Assembly: GCA_017881585.1 (NCBI GenBank)
Contig: JADGQS010000015.1
Location: 1-37,918 of the forward strand
Length of the DNA: 37,918 nucleotides
Reading direction: 5' to 3'
DNA from: Gemmatimonadaceae bacterium
GTDB lineage: Bacteria > Gemmatimonadota > Gemmatimonadetes > Gemmatimonadales > Gemmatimonadaceae
The translations under genes and the position numbers were made by a program. Of this stretch, positions 23,890 through 32,753 are shown one piece after another. The notes beneath the pieces were generated by a model. The model saw only the letters and a program-made list of their open reading frames with translations. It searched no databases and was not told the DNA's origin. Numbering within the stretch: position 1 is the stretch's first letter; every line of letters starts with the position of its first letter.

Positions 23890-25268
23890 GCGATTCCCTC
23901 ACGGACGCGGTGCGGCAATGCCTGCTCGCGGCCATCAGCGCGGTCGACCCGCGCGAGCTGACGGCGAACGCGCTGCGAGGATGGAACGCCGGCTTCGCGC
24001 CGCGGTCGGTGGAGCTGATCGCGGTCGGCAAGGCCGCGGTCGGGATGGCGCAGGGTGCGAGCGATGCGCTCGGCGAGGCGTTGCGTGGCGGCGTCGTGAT
24101 CGCGCCCGATGCGCCGGCCGATGTCCCGGCCTCGATGCCGCGGGGCGTGATCGCGTTCGCCGGAGGTCACCCGATGCCGAACGACGAAGGCGTACGCGGC
24201 GCGCAGGCGGCCGTGCGCCTGCTGGGGGAACTCGGCGCGGAATCGCGAGCGCTCGTGCTCATTTCCGGCGGCGCCTCGGCATTGATGACGCTGCCCGCGC
24301 ACCACATCGCGCTCGACGACATCGTCGCCACGTCGCGGGCCTTGATGGCCGCCGGCGCGGACATCCGCGAGCTCAACTGCGTGCGCAAGCACCTCGACCA
24401 GCTGAAGGGCGGACTGATGGCGAGGATTTCCGCCGGCGCGGCGATTCGCGTGCTCGTGCTGTCCGACGTGATCGGCGATCCGCTCGACGTGATCGGGTCG
24501 GGACCGCTCGTGCCGGATTCCACCACGTATGCGGACGCGATCGCGGTGCTGCGCCATCGCCATGTGTGGGACGCGCTGCCGCCATCGGTGAGCGCGCACC
24601 TGCTCGCCGGCGCGCGCGGCGAGCAGCCGGAGACGCCGAAGACCGGGGATCCGTGCTTCGCGAACGTCGAGATCGAGATCATCGGGAACAACGCGCTCGC
24701 GGTGCAGGGCGCGGCGGCCGAGGCTCGGCGGCGCGGATTCGAGGTGGAGGTCGTCGCCGCACCTGTCGACGGCGAGGCGCGAGAGGCTGGCGCGGCGTTC
24801 GCGCGCCGAGTGCTCGAGGCGATGTCGCAGCGCGATCGCAGCGGCCCGAGATGCATCGTGGGCGGAGGCGAAACGACGGTGACGGTTTCCGGCTCCGGAA
24901 TCGGCGGGCGCAACCTCGAATTCGCGGCGGCCGCGGCGCTCGTGATTGATGGAACAAGCGGCGTCGCGATCGGATCGGTCGGGACCGACGGTCGCGACGG
25001 TCCGACCGATGCCGCCGGCGCCGTCGTTGATGGTGCGACCGCTCTCCGCGTGCGAGCCGCCCGATTGGATCTCGCCGATCAACTGCGAAACAACGACACC
25101 CTGCGAGCGCTCGACGCGGCCGGCGCCGTGATGCGAACCGGTGCGACGGGCACGAACGTCATGGACGTTCACATCGCCACGATCGCACCGGCGCAAGACT
25201 CGAAGGCGCGACGGAGCAGCGCTAGCGCGCGACGCTCTCCGGGCGATCCCACGGCGGCAGCACCTTGA
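23886..25268 (+). CDS. glycerate 2-kinase (MOFRL family)
   Basis: A 460-residue kinase from the GTG at 23886, sharing GTGA with the dehydrogenase stop. The N-terminal GckA-type domain has VGKAAVGMAQGA, ISGGASALM and VRKHLDQLKGG. The C-terminal MOFRL domain has GGGETTVTV, GGRNLEFA, VGTDGRDGPTDAAGAVVDG and the closing TGTNVMDVHIATIAP. By family it phosphorylates D-glycerate at position 2 with ATP, feeding 2-phosphoglycerate into central metabolism. The last 24 residues after IAPA are Arg/Ser/Ala-rich and not typical of the family; they coincide with the 47-base overlap with the convergent NrfD gene. Confidence 0.93.
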   Translation: MSDSLTDAVRQCLLAAISAVDPRELTANALRGWNAGFAPRSVELIAVGKAAVGMAQGASDALGEALRGGVVIAPDAPADVPASMPRGVIAFAGGHPMPNDEGVRGAQAAVRLLGELGAESRALVLISGGASALMTLPAHHIALDDIVATSRALMAAGADIRELNCVRKHLDQLKGGLMARISAGAAIRVLVLSDVIGDPLDVIGSGPLVPDSTTYADAIAVLRHRHVWDALPPSVSAHLLAGARGEQPETPKTGDPCFANVEIEIIGNNALAVQGAAAEARRRGFEVEVVAAPVDGEAREAGAAFARRVLEAMSQRDRSGPRCIVGGGETTVTVSGSGIGGRNLEFAAAAALVIDGTSGVAIGSVGTDGRDGPTDAAGAVVDGATALRVRAARLDLADQLRNNDTLRALDAAGAVMRTGATGTNVMDVHIATIAPAQDSKARRSSASARRSPGDPTAAAP

Positions 25269-26421
25269 TCAGCACCGTCAGCACGATGAACGGAAGCACG
25301 AGCAGTACGAGCGTCATCAGGAAGCCGTCCATGCCGCCGATCTTCGCCTTGTACTCCATCAGTCCCCGGAAGCTCTTCGAGAACATCTGCCCGCCGATCA
25401 CCACGTTCCATCTCGTGGCGAAGATGCCGAGCTGGATGAGGATCACAGCGACGAAGTAGAGCAGCTTTCGAAGTTCTTCGTCGAGGCGCAACACCCGGAT
25501 CAACACCATGATGCCGAGCGGGACGAACATTCCGAGCAACACCTGGATGACGCCGAGGCTGAAGAACAGCCGGTTCATCACGAGCTCCGAGAGGATCTTG
25601 ATGGACTCCTCGCTCTCGTACAGGCGATGGATGAAGTCCAGGAATTCGAGCGAGAAGTCGAGGATCACGGCGTAGAAGAGGAACGAGGCCATCTTATCCA
25701 GGCAGGCCATGTTGATGCGCTCGCGCCGAAGCGTCGTCAACACCATGTAAAGGAACGTGACGAGGGCGATCCCCGACACGATCGCGGAGAACAGGAAGAC
25801 GATCGGCATCAGCACCGAGCTCCACCAGGGATTCGCCTTCACGGAACCGAAGATGAATCCGACGTATCCGTGGAGCAGAAAGGCGGATGGAATGCCGACG
25901 ATGGTGATGACCTTGATCGCCTTCCTGTCGAACGCCGCGGATTCCTCGCTCGTATCCACCGAGAACAGGGAGAGCACCCGGTAGACCACCTTCATGACGG
26001 TCCGTTCACCCTGCGACCAGACGATGAGCTCCCGCCGGTAGGTGAACCAGATCTCCAGCAGGAGCACCACCATCAGGTACCAGGCGTACACGAAGCCGAA
26101 CATCGCCATCGCGGACGTCAGGTTCGGGGTCAGGAAAATCTCGTACGATCGTTCCGGATGCCCGAGGTGCAGGAGCAGCGGGAGCGGCGCGATGAGCAGA
26201 AAGGCGAGCGCCGTCAGCAGGGAGAGGCGATAGACCGGCTGCAGCTCCTTGACGTTGAACACCTTCACGAGCGACGCGAGGATGAACGCGCCCGCGACGA
26301 GGCCGGTGAGATACGGATACACGACGATGAGGAGGCTCCACGGCATCTCGGCTTCGTTCGGAAAGATGTAGCCGGTGGTCTGCGGCAGCAGGAACAGCAT
26401 GGCGTGAGCGGCCGTGTGCAC
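25222..26421 (-). CDS. NrfD/PsrC-type integral membrane subunit
   Basis: A 399-residue protein with about ten transmembrane helices, starting at a GTG that shares one base with the ferredoxin stop; GAGGTG lies just upstream. Early segments read FPNEAEMPWSLLIVVYPYLT and LLHLGHPERSYEIFLTPN, typical of the polysulfide reductase NrfD family. By family it binds quinone or quinol in the inner membrane and passes electrons to a periplasmic ferredoxin subunit. Here its partners should be the four-cluster ferredoxin and octaheme cytochrome upstream. No molybdopterin or nitrite reductase subunit is encoded nearby. Confidence 0.93.
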   Translation of the reverse strand: MHTAAHAMLFLLPQTTGYIFPNEAEMPWSLLIVVYPYLTGLVAGAFILASLVKVFNVKELQPVYRLSLLTALAFLLIAPLPLLLHLGHPERSYEIFLTPNLTSAMAMFGFVYAWYLMVVLLLEIWFTYRRELIVWSQGERTVMKVVYRVLSLFSVDTSEESAAFDRKAIKVITIVGIPSAFLLHGYVGFIFGSVKANPWWSSVLMPIVFLFSAIVSGIALVTFLYMVLTTLRRERINMACLDKMASFLFYAVILDFSLEFLDFIHRLYESEESIKILSELVMNRLFFSLGVIQVLLGMFVPLGIMVLIRVLRLDEELRKLLYFVAVILIQLGIFATRWNVVIGGQMFSKSFRGLMEYKAKIGGMDGFLMTLVLLVLPFIVLTVLIKVLPPWDRPESVAR

Positions 26422-27170
26422 TATCTCACCTCCCCGTCGAGGTCCGCGTACTGGACCTTGGGCTCAGTGTTCAACGAGGGCTTGAGGACGTGCAGCTTGT
26501 TCATTCGCCTGAAGCGAGCCAGCGGGCTTGCAGGGCTGTCGATGTCGCCGAAGATCCTGGCCTGCGTCGGGCACACCTCCACGCACGCGGGCAACAGTCC
26601 CTTCGTGATGCGATGATAGCAGAACGTGCACTTGTCCGCGGTGTCGGTCAGCGGATTGAGGTATCGCGCGCCGTAGGGGCAGGCCTGGATGCAGTAGCGG
26701 CACCCGATGCAGCGGTCGGCGTCGACCAGGATGACGCCGTCTTCGGTCTTGAACGTCGCTCCCACGGGACAGACCTGGACGCAGGGCGGGTTATCGCACT
26801 GGTTGCAGAGCTTCGGGACGAAGAAGGTGCGAACGGTGTTCTCGTTCGGGATCGGTTCATGCGATCCGCTCGATCCCGGATCGACGCGCTCCACCACGAC
26901 CCCACCGTCCTGCTCGATCACGTAGCGCTCGACCCACGTCCGGAAGTGGGCCACGTCCCTCGGAACGTTGTTCTCCTCCTTGCACGCCTCCACGCACTTC
27001 CCGCAGCCGATGCACTTGTCGATCTGGATCCCCATGCCGTAGCGGTGCTTCGAGGGGTCGTATCCCTTCGGCTCGGCACGCGCGGTCTTCGCCGCCGTCG
27101 CGATGCCGCCCAGCACGCCGGCCTCCGCCAGGAGCGTCAGGCTCTTCTTAAGGAAGCGTCTTCGTTCCAT
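26421..27170 (-). CDS. Tat-exported 4Fe-4S ferredoxin subunit (NrfC/HybA/DsrO-like)
   Basis: A 249-residue protein from the ATG at 27170. The N-terminus MERRRFLKKSLTLLAEAG is a twin-arginine signal, so it folds with cofactors before export. Four cluster-binding sets are visible: CIGCGKCVEAC, CNQCDNPPCVQVCP, CIGCRYCIQACP, and CTFCYHR with a later CVEVCP. This matches periplasmic ferredoxin subunits that wire an NrfD-type protein to a cytochrome or catalytic subunit. The start overlaps the cytochrome gene by 23 bases. An ATG at 27191 would place seven residues before the signal. Confidence 0.93.
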   Translation of the reverse strand: MERRRFLKKSLTLLAEAGVLGGIATAAKTARAEPKGYDPSKHRYGMGIQIDKCIGCGKCVEACKEENNVPRDVAHFRTWVERYVIEQDGGVVVERVDPGSSGSHEPIPNENTVRTFFVPKLCNQCDNPPCVQVCPVGATFKTEDGVILVDADRCIGCRYCIQACPYGARYLNPLTDTADKCTFCYHRITKGLLPACVEVCPTQARIFGDIDSPASPLARFRRMNKLHVLKPSLNTEPKVQYADLDGEVR

Positions 27171-27912
27171 ACGAGTGCAGTTCCGGTTCATGGGGATAAT
27201 GGCACTGCCAGCACAGGTACTTCTCGCCGTGCGTCTTGATATCGACCTTCTGGGTTTCCTTCACCGGCGAGTCGATGCTGTGGCACTTGGCACAGAACGA
27301 CCGATCGGACGGGATCTGGGCCCTGACCTCCCGCGGCGAGACCTTGTGCTGAACGTCCACCGTGTGGCAGGTCGTGCAGGGAAGGTCGACGTGCGGTGAA
27401 ACCTCCTTGGTGCGCGCGATCTGCCCGTGGCAGGCTTGGCACTCCTGCGGCACGTGCGGCGGTTTCGGGCTGTGCGGTTTGTGGCATTCCACGCACTGTT
27501 TCCGCGGATTGTGCACGACCGGGTTGATCTGCGGGAAACCGGTCGGCCGCGACGGGTCGTACATGTGGCACCTTGTGCAGGCTTCACGGACTTTGTCCGT
27601 CACCGCCTTGACGTCCGGATCCTCCGCGTGATTCTTGGCGGCGCCGTGGCACGTCTCGCACGAGAGATTGCGGTGGTAGCCCTCCGTCTTGACGGCGTTG
27701 ATCTCTTTGTGGCACTCGGTGCAGGCATCCGCGCCGGCGTAGTGTATGGCCTTGGCAGTCTCTCTCTTGACCGTCGCCGTTCGGTGTTCGCGGCCGTTCT
27801 TGAGGGACGCGGGAATCATCCACCGCGCGAACGACACGGTGGTGATGAAGAGAAGGAACACGATCCCGACGCGGACGACCGCCTCAGGCAGCCTCTTGAA
27901 AAAGCCCGTCAT
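27148..27912 (-). CDS. membrane-anchored octaheme cytochrome c
   Basis: A 254-residue protein from the ATG at 27912. It has one N-terminal helix (VVRVGIVFLLFITTVSFA) as an uncleaved anchor. Eight CxxCH motifs follow in about 190 residues: CTECH, CETCH, CTRCH, CVECH, CQACH, CTTCH, CAKCH and CWQCH. Several non-motif His residues could be distal ligands. The architecture resembles the multiheme subunit in NrfB- or CbcS-type modules. It is first in an operon with the ferredoxin and NrfD genes and would accept or donate electrons in the periplasm. The longer ORF start at 27978 adds 22 residues that do not look like a signal. Confidence 0.92.
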   Translation of the reverse strand: MTGFFKRLPEAVVRVGIVFLLFITTVSFARWMIPASLKNGREHRTATVKRETAKAIHYAGADACTECHKEINAVKTEGYHRNLSCETCHGAAKNHAEDPDVKAVTDKVREACTRCHMYDPSRPTGFPQINPVVHNPRKQCVECHKPHSPKPPHVPQECQACHGQIARTKEVSPHVDLPCTTCHTVDVQHKVSPREVRAQIPSDRSFCAKCHSIDSPVKETQKVDIKTHGEKYLCWQCHYPHEPELHSYGTKTLP

Positions 27913-28219
27913 GCGATTCTTCGCAGCGCTCTTCGAGGCAGCAAGGCAGTACCCTCCCGCTGTGAATTTTGCAAACAACCCTCCAGTCCGATGCGCTTAC
28001 GCGATCAGAATGGCCCCGCCCGATGGAAGGGTCGGCATCCTCATTCGGAGCATGCCGACAGAACGGCGACGTGGCAGTCGGAAAAACACTGATTGTGTGT
28101 GGGAGCTTTCCGGACGCCAGCGGGCCGCGAAGGTTGATCCCCTACAGAGCGTGCGCCAATGCGATGCCCATGGCATGGTTCCGGTGACGCGATTCTCGCC
28201 TCGCGTGGCATCATGGATC
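27913..28219. other. divergent intergenic region
   Basis: This gap of about 300 bases separates the divergent cytochrome and ComM genes and should hold promoters for both. An AT-rich spot (tgtgaattttgcaaacaa) lies at 27960-27977, and two ggagggt-like copies flank it on the minus strand. I see no convincing -35/-10 pair, hairpin or conserved small ORF. Confidence 0.4.
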
Positions 28220-29737
28220 ATGCTCGCCGCCGTCCGCTCAGCCGCCGTGCTTGGCATCGAGGCCTACGACGTCACCGTCGAAGTCGATGTGGCGGCGGGG
28301 CTCCCCGCGTGGACGATCGTCGGCCTCGCCAGCGGCGCCGTTAAGGAAGCGCGCGAGCGAGTCACCGCCGCGATCGCGAACTCGGGGTTCGCGCTTCCGT
28401 CGCGACGGGTCACTGTAAACTTAAGTCCGGCCGACGTGCGCAAAGACGGCACCGCGTTCGATCTCCCGATCGCGCTGGGCTTGCTCTCCGCAACGGGACA
28501 ACTCGACGCGGCCGCTCTCGACGGACTGCTCGTCGCGGGAGAACTCGGACTCGATGGATCCATCCGTCCGATTCGGGGCGCGCTGCCACTCGCGCGCTCG
28601 GCGGCCCGCAGCGGCGTGCGGGCGCTCGTGCTCCCCGAAGGAAACACCGCCGAGGCGATGCTCGTGACGAGCGCCCGCCTTGCGACCGCGCCGACGCTGC
28701 GCGCGCTCGTGGATGCGCTGCGGGCGGGTGCCTTGCCGCCGGCCGTTTCGCCGCCGGTGCGATCCGGCACGCCGCCCGATGCGCTGGACTTTGCGGACGT
28801 GATCGGCCAGCCCGTCGCGAAGCGCGCGCTGGAAATTGCGGCGGCCGGATCGCACAATGTGCTGCTCGTCGGCCCGCCGGGCGCCGGGAAGACGATGCTG
28901 GCGCGGCGCCTCCCCGGAATCCTTCCCGCGCTCGACGAGGCCGCGTTGCTCGAGGTTGTCGCCGTGCACTCGGTGGGCGGCCTGCTCCCGCCCGGCACGT
29001 ATCCATCGCGCACGCCGCCGTTCCGCGCGCCGCATCACACGATCTCGATGGCTGGACTGATCGGCGGCGGCCCCGGCCCGCGGCCGGGCGAAGTGAGCCT
29101 CGCCCATCGCGGCGTGCTGTTCCTCGACGAGATGCTGGAGCTCCCGCGCCACGTGCTCGACGCGATGCGGCAGCCGCTCGAGGACGGACGCGTGGTGATA
29201 GCGCGCGCCGCGCAGGCCGTGGCGTACCCGGCACGATTTCAGCTCATTGGTGCCTGCAATCCATGTCCATGCGGAAAATCGGGCGACCCCAACGCCATCT
29301 GCTCCTGCAGCGCGGCCGACATCGAACGCTACGGCGCGCGCCTCTCGGGCCCCCTGGCCGACCGAATCGATCTCCATGCGCACGTCGGCGCGGTCGCCCT
29401 GTCGGCGCTCGGCGCCGTGAACACGGAGGAACGTTCCGAATCGGTCCGTGCGCGTGTCGAAGCTGCACGGGAACGCCAGCGCGCTCGCTACGCGTCGCTC
29501 ACCGGCACGCAGACCAACGCGGACGTGCCGGGACGCTGGTTGCTCGCGCATGGTGGAATCACTACGTCAGCGCGACTCGTGTTGGAGCAGGCCGCCGACC
29601 GGCTGCACCTCAGCGCTCGAGGCTATCATCGCGCGTTGCGAGTGGCCCGCACGATTGCCGACCTCGATGGCGCCGACGACGTCCCCGACGCGGCGGTGGC
29701 CGAGGCGTTGAGGTTCCGGAACCGCGGCGCTGCCTGA
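28220..29737 (+). CDS. comM: Mg-chelatase-like AAA+ ATPase, ComM/YifB family
   Basis: A 505-residue protein from the ATG at 28220. The N-terminal ChlI-type domain begins MLAAVRSAAVLGIEAYDVTV and contains VNLSPADVRKDGTAFDLPIA. The AAA+ domain has Walker A GPPGAGKTM from Gly218, Walker B GVLFLDEMLE, and the family Cys cluster CNPCPCGKSG with CSCS. The C-terminal ChlI_C region has RLHLSARGYHRALRVARTIADLD. In competent bacteria ComM is a helicase that helps branch migration during natural transformation; in others the role is unproven. It ends one base from the convergent aminotransferase stop. Confidence 0.95.
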   Translation: MLAAVRSAAVLGIEAYDVTVEVDVAAGLPAWTIVGLASGAVKEARERVTAAIANSGFALPSRRVTVNLSPADVRKDGTAFDLPIALGLLSATGQLDAAALDGLLVAGELGLDGSIRPIRGALPLARSAARSGVRALVLPEGNTAEAMLVTSARLATAPTLRALVDALRAGALPPAVSPPVRSGTPPDALDFADVIGQPVAKRALEIAAAGSHNVLLVGPPGAGKTMLARRLPGILPALDEAALLEVVAVHSVGGLLPPGTYPSRTPPFRAPHHTISMAGLIGGGPGPRPGEVSLAHRGVLFLDEMLELPRHVLDAMRQPLEDGRVVIARAAQAVAYPARFQLIGACNPCPCGKSGDPNAICSCSAADIERYGARLSGPLADRIDLHAHVGAVALSALGAVNTEERSESVRARVEAARERQRARYASLTGTQTNADVPGRWLLAHGGITTSARLVLEQAADRLHLSARGYHRALRVARTIADLDGADDVPDAAVAEALRFRNRGAA

Positions 29738-29738
29738 C

Positions 29739-31061
29739 TTACGTGAGCGTCGCCAGCGCCGCCTCGAGCCGCGGCATCGCCTCGGCGATCTGCGCCTCGC
29801 TTACGGCTCCGACGCTCAGGCGAAACCAGCCGGCGTCGTCCGGCACGCCGAACGCCTGGAACGGGATGATCCCGATCTGCGCGGCCGCGAGAATCCAGGC
29901 GCGCACCTCTTCATTCGTGTTCAGCACCTTCCCCTCGCGCGTGCGCTTGCCGAACGGATGGATGCGCGCGCTGAGGTAGATCGCACCCATCGGCGCGATG
30001 ACGTCCACGGGCAGTCCCTTCGCCTTCATGGCTGCGAGCGCCTGGTAGGTCACGTCGAGCCGACGCCGGATACCAGAGAGGAAGGTCGCGTTGTACGCCG
30101 CGCGTCCGGCGGCATCGTCGAGCAGTGCGGCGGTCGCGACCTGCTCCGCACGCGGCGCCCACGCGCCGACGTGGCCGAGAATCGCGCTCATGCGCTCGAT
30201 CACGTCGACGGGACCCACCGACCAGCCCACGCGCACACCGGTGGCGGCGAACGCCTTCGAGATGCCGTCCACGAATATCGTGTATCGCGCCATCTCCGGG
30301 ACGAGCTCGGGCGGCGTGACGTGCTTCGTCTCGCCCACGCAGAGCGGCCAGTAGATGTGGTCGTACATCAGGTAGACAGGACCCGCGCCGGTCGTCTCGC
30401 GCCGCCGGTTTTCGGTGACGATGGCCTCGCTGATGCCGCGCAGCACTTCCGGGTCGATCGCGGTTCCCGTTGGGTTGAGCGGCGAGTTGAGGCACACGAG
30501 CCGGGCCGTCGGAAGCTCGGGGGCGAGATCTTCCAGCGTCGGAAGGAATCGGTTCCCACTCGTGCACGGCAGCGGCACGCCCTGCGCGCCGGCCATGTGG
30601 ATGTAGTGCGTGTTGTTCCAGGATGGCAGCGGATACACCACGCGATCGCCCTCGTCCACCACCGCACGGTAGATCGCGTAAATCAGCGGACGGGCGCCGC
30701 CCGCGATGAGGATCGACTCCACCGGATACTCGAGCCCGAGCTCCCGCCTGTAGTAGCGCTGCACCGACTGTCGCAGCTGGAGCACGCCGTCCGACGGCGG
30801 ATAGTTCGTCTCGCCGGCGTCGAGCGCCTTGACGATTTCGGAGCGGAGGCGCTCCGGAATCGGGAACTGCTTGGGGTCGAAGTCGCCGACGGTGAGGTTG
30901 CAGATGGACTTGCCGCCCTGCACCAGTCCGCGGATTTGACCGGCGATCTTGAGGATCTCCGAGGCGACGAGGCCGCCGGCCATTTCCGAGACGCGATTGG
31001 GGCCGGTCTGTTTGGCGAGTGCGGCAAGGTCGAGTGCTGACGGCGGGGCGGATGCGCTCAT
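29739..31061 (-). CDS. PLP-dependent aminotransferase class I/II
   Basis: A 440-residue fold-type I aminotransferase. Visible hallmarks are YPPSDGVLQLRQSVQRYY, the turn around VVYPLPSWNNTHYIH, SPLNPTGTAI for the phosphate/substrate loop, an Asp in YLMYDHIYWPL, the Schiff-base Lys in DGISKAFAATGVRVGW, and an Arg in GWFRLSVG for the substrate carboxylate. This fits an aspartate- or alanine-type aminotransferase; substrate specificity is not certain. I use the ATG at 31061; an upstream in-frame start at 31109 adds an Arg-rich stretch of 16 residues. It is divergent from the MFS gene. Confidence 0.92.
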   Translation of the reverse strand: MSASAPPSALDLAALAKQTGPNRVSEMAGGLVASEILKIAGQIRGLVQGGKSICNLTVGDFDPKQFPIPERLRSEIVKALDAGETNYPPSDGVLQLRQSVQRYYRRELGLEYPVESILIAGGARPLIYAIYRAVVDEGDRVVYPLPSWNNTHYIHMAGAQGVPLPCTSGNRFLPTLEDLAPELPTARLVCLNSPLNPTGTAIDPEVLRGISEAIVTENRRRETTGAGPVYLMYDHIYWPLCVGETKHVTPPELVPEMARYTIFVDGISKAFAATGVRVGWSVGPVDVIERMSAILGHVGAWAPRAEQVATAALLDDAAGRAAYNATFLSGIRRRLDVTYQALAAMKAKGLPVDVIAPMGAIYLSARIHPFGKRTREGKVLNTNEEVRAWILAAAQIGIIPFQAFGVPDDAGWFRLSVGAVSEAQIAEAMPRLEAALATLT

Positions 31062-31169
31062 GCCTGAAATCTGTCGTCGTGGCGCGCGCGTCGAAAGTGC
31101 GGCCGCCAACTCGCTTATCTTTCCTCCCGTGAATCCTGGACACAGTCACCGAGCACCCCACCCCGCCTG

Positions 31170-32741
31170 ATGGGATCCCCAACTGAGCGCGCGTTCGACC
31201 GCGGAGAGCCGCACAAGTACGTCATCGCGTTCGCGGTGGTGCTCGCGTCGCTGCTGCCGGTCATCGACAGCTCGATCGTGAACGTCGCGCTCCCCGACAT
31301 GATGGGGAACCTCGGCGCGTCGCTCGACGAGATCGCCTGGGTCTCCACCGGTTACATCCTCGCGAGCGTGATCATCATTCCGCTCACGGGGTGGCTCGGC
31401 GGCATGTTCGGGCGCAAGCGCTATTTCGTGGGGTCGATCTTCCTCTTCACGGCGGCGAGCTTCTTCTGCGGGGCGGCGCACTCGCTCGCCGTGCTGATCT
31501 TCTGGCGTGTGGTGCAGGGCATCGGCGGCGGCGCGCTCATGACCGTATCGCAGGCCGTGCTCCTCGAGACCTTCCCGCCCGAGGAGGCGGGGATGGCGAT
31601 GGCCTTCTTCGGGCTCGGAGTGATGGTGGGCCCAACGATCGGCCCGACGCTCGGCGGCTGGATCACGGATAACTGGAGCTGGCCGTGGATCTTCTACATC
31701 AACGTGCCGCTCGGCATCCTCGCCGCTTTCGGGATCGCGACATACGTGCACGATTCCGCGCACCAACGCCGTTCGCCCACGGTGGATTACATCGGGATTT
31801 CCCTGCTCATCGTCAGCGTGGCGTCGCTGCAATACCTGCTCGAGTACGGCCAGCGTGACGACTGGTTCGACTCGAAGCTCATGATCGGCCTCGCGATCTC
31901 ATTTGTAGTCGCCGGCGCGCTGCTCGTGTGGCGCGAGCTCACCACGGACCACCCCGTGATCGACTTCCGCGTGCTCCGCCACCGGCAGATGTGGGTCGGC
32001 ACGCTCCTCGGCATCGTGATGGGTGTCGGGCTGTTCGCGTCGGTGTTCACGCTGCCGGTGTTCCTGCAGAACAATCTGCGCATGACCGCGCAGCAGACGG
32101 GAATCGTCCTCCTCCCGGGCGCGATCGCCACGGCGCTCTCGATGTGGGTGGTGGGACGTCTCACGAGGAAGTTCGACCCGCGATTCCTGATCGCGTGCGG
32201 CGCGGCGACCTTTGCGGTGGCGATGTGGCAGCTCTCGCAGGTGACGAGCGCCAGCGGCCGCACGGATTTCTTCCTGCCGCTCATCCTGCGCGGCGCCGGC
32301 CTCGGGCTCATGTTCGTGCCGCTCACGATGGTGACGCTCGCGGAGCTCTCGCGCCCGGAACTGCCGCAGGGGACCGGGCTCTTCAACTTCTTCCGGCAGC
32401 TCGGCGGATCGCTCGGCATCGCCGCCGTCGCGACGATCGTTTCGCACGACACCGCGAAGGTGCGGGCGCTCTTGTCCGAGCATGTGACATCCACGGACCC
32501 CGGGAGCCTCGCGCGCGTCACGATGCTCGCGCGCGGTTTCGCGGCGCGCGGCGCGGACGCGGGGACCGCGCTGCGCCGCGCGTACGCCGTGCTCGACCGG
32601 GAGATCCTGGGGCAGGCGAGCGTGATCGCCTACTCGCACACCTACATGCTGGCCGCAGGGCTCGTGCTGGCGTTGATCCCGCTGCTGGTGCTCGTGCGGA
32701 AGACGAAGAGCGCCAATGCGGCAGAGGTGATGTTGGAGTAG
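31170..32741 (+). CDS. MFS multidrug exporter, DHA2 family (EmrB/QacA type)
   Basis: A 523-residue transporter with about 14 helices. The first helix carries LPVIDSSIVNVALPDM, the typical motif D1 of 14-helix drug:H+ antiporters. The A-like loop LGGMFGRKRYFVGS and motif C region GLGVMVGPTIGPTLGGWI follow. By family it exports lipophilic drugs or other small molecules using the proton gradient. No EmrA or outer-membrane partner is adjacent. The C-terminal segment includes a long loop between the last two helices (about residues 430-485). Confidence 0.93.
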   Translation: MGSPTERAFDRGEPHKYVIAFAVVLASLLPVIDSSIVNVALPDMMGNLGASLDEIAWVSTGYILASVIIIPLTGWLGGMFGRKRYFVGSIFLFTAASFFCGAAHSLAVLIFWRVVQGIGGGALMTVSQAVLLETFPPEEAGMAMAFFGLGVMVGPTIGPTLGGWITDNWSWPWIFYINVPLGILAAFGIATYVHDSAHQRRSPTVDYIGISLLIVSVASLQYLLEYGQRDDWFDSKLMIGLAISFVVAGALLVWRELTTDHPVIDFRVLRHRQMWVGTLLGIVMGVGLFASVFTLPVFLQNNLRMTAQQTGIVLLPGAIATALSMWVVGRLTRKFDPRFLIACGAATFAVAMWQLSQVTSASGRTDFFLPLILRGAGLGLMFVPLTMVTLAELSRPELPQGTGLFNFFRQLGGSLGIAAVATIVSHDTAKVRALLSEHVTSTDPGSLARVTMLARGFAARGADAGTALRRAYAVLDREILGQASVIAYSHTYMLAAGLVLALIPLLVLVRKTKSANAAEVMLE

Positions 32742-32753
32742 TATTTTTCGCTG

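Noticed and set aside
23517-25196. 559-codon minus-strand frame opposite glycerate kinase
   Set aside because: Arg-rich shadow without motif; the plus-strand gene has all family signatures.
27997-28257. 86-codon minus-strand ORF upstream of the cytochrome operon
   Set aside because: It overlaps the ComM start region, has no recognisable domain or ribosome-binding site, and looks like a shadow frame.
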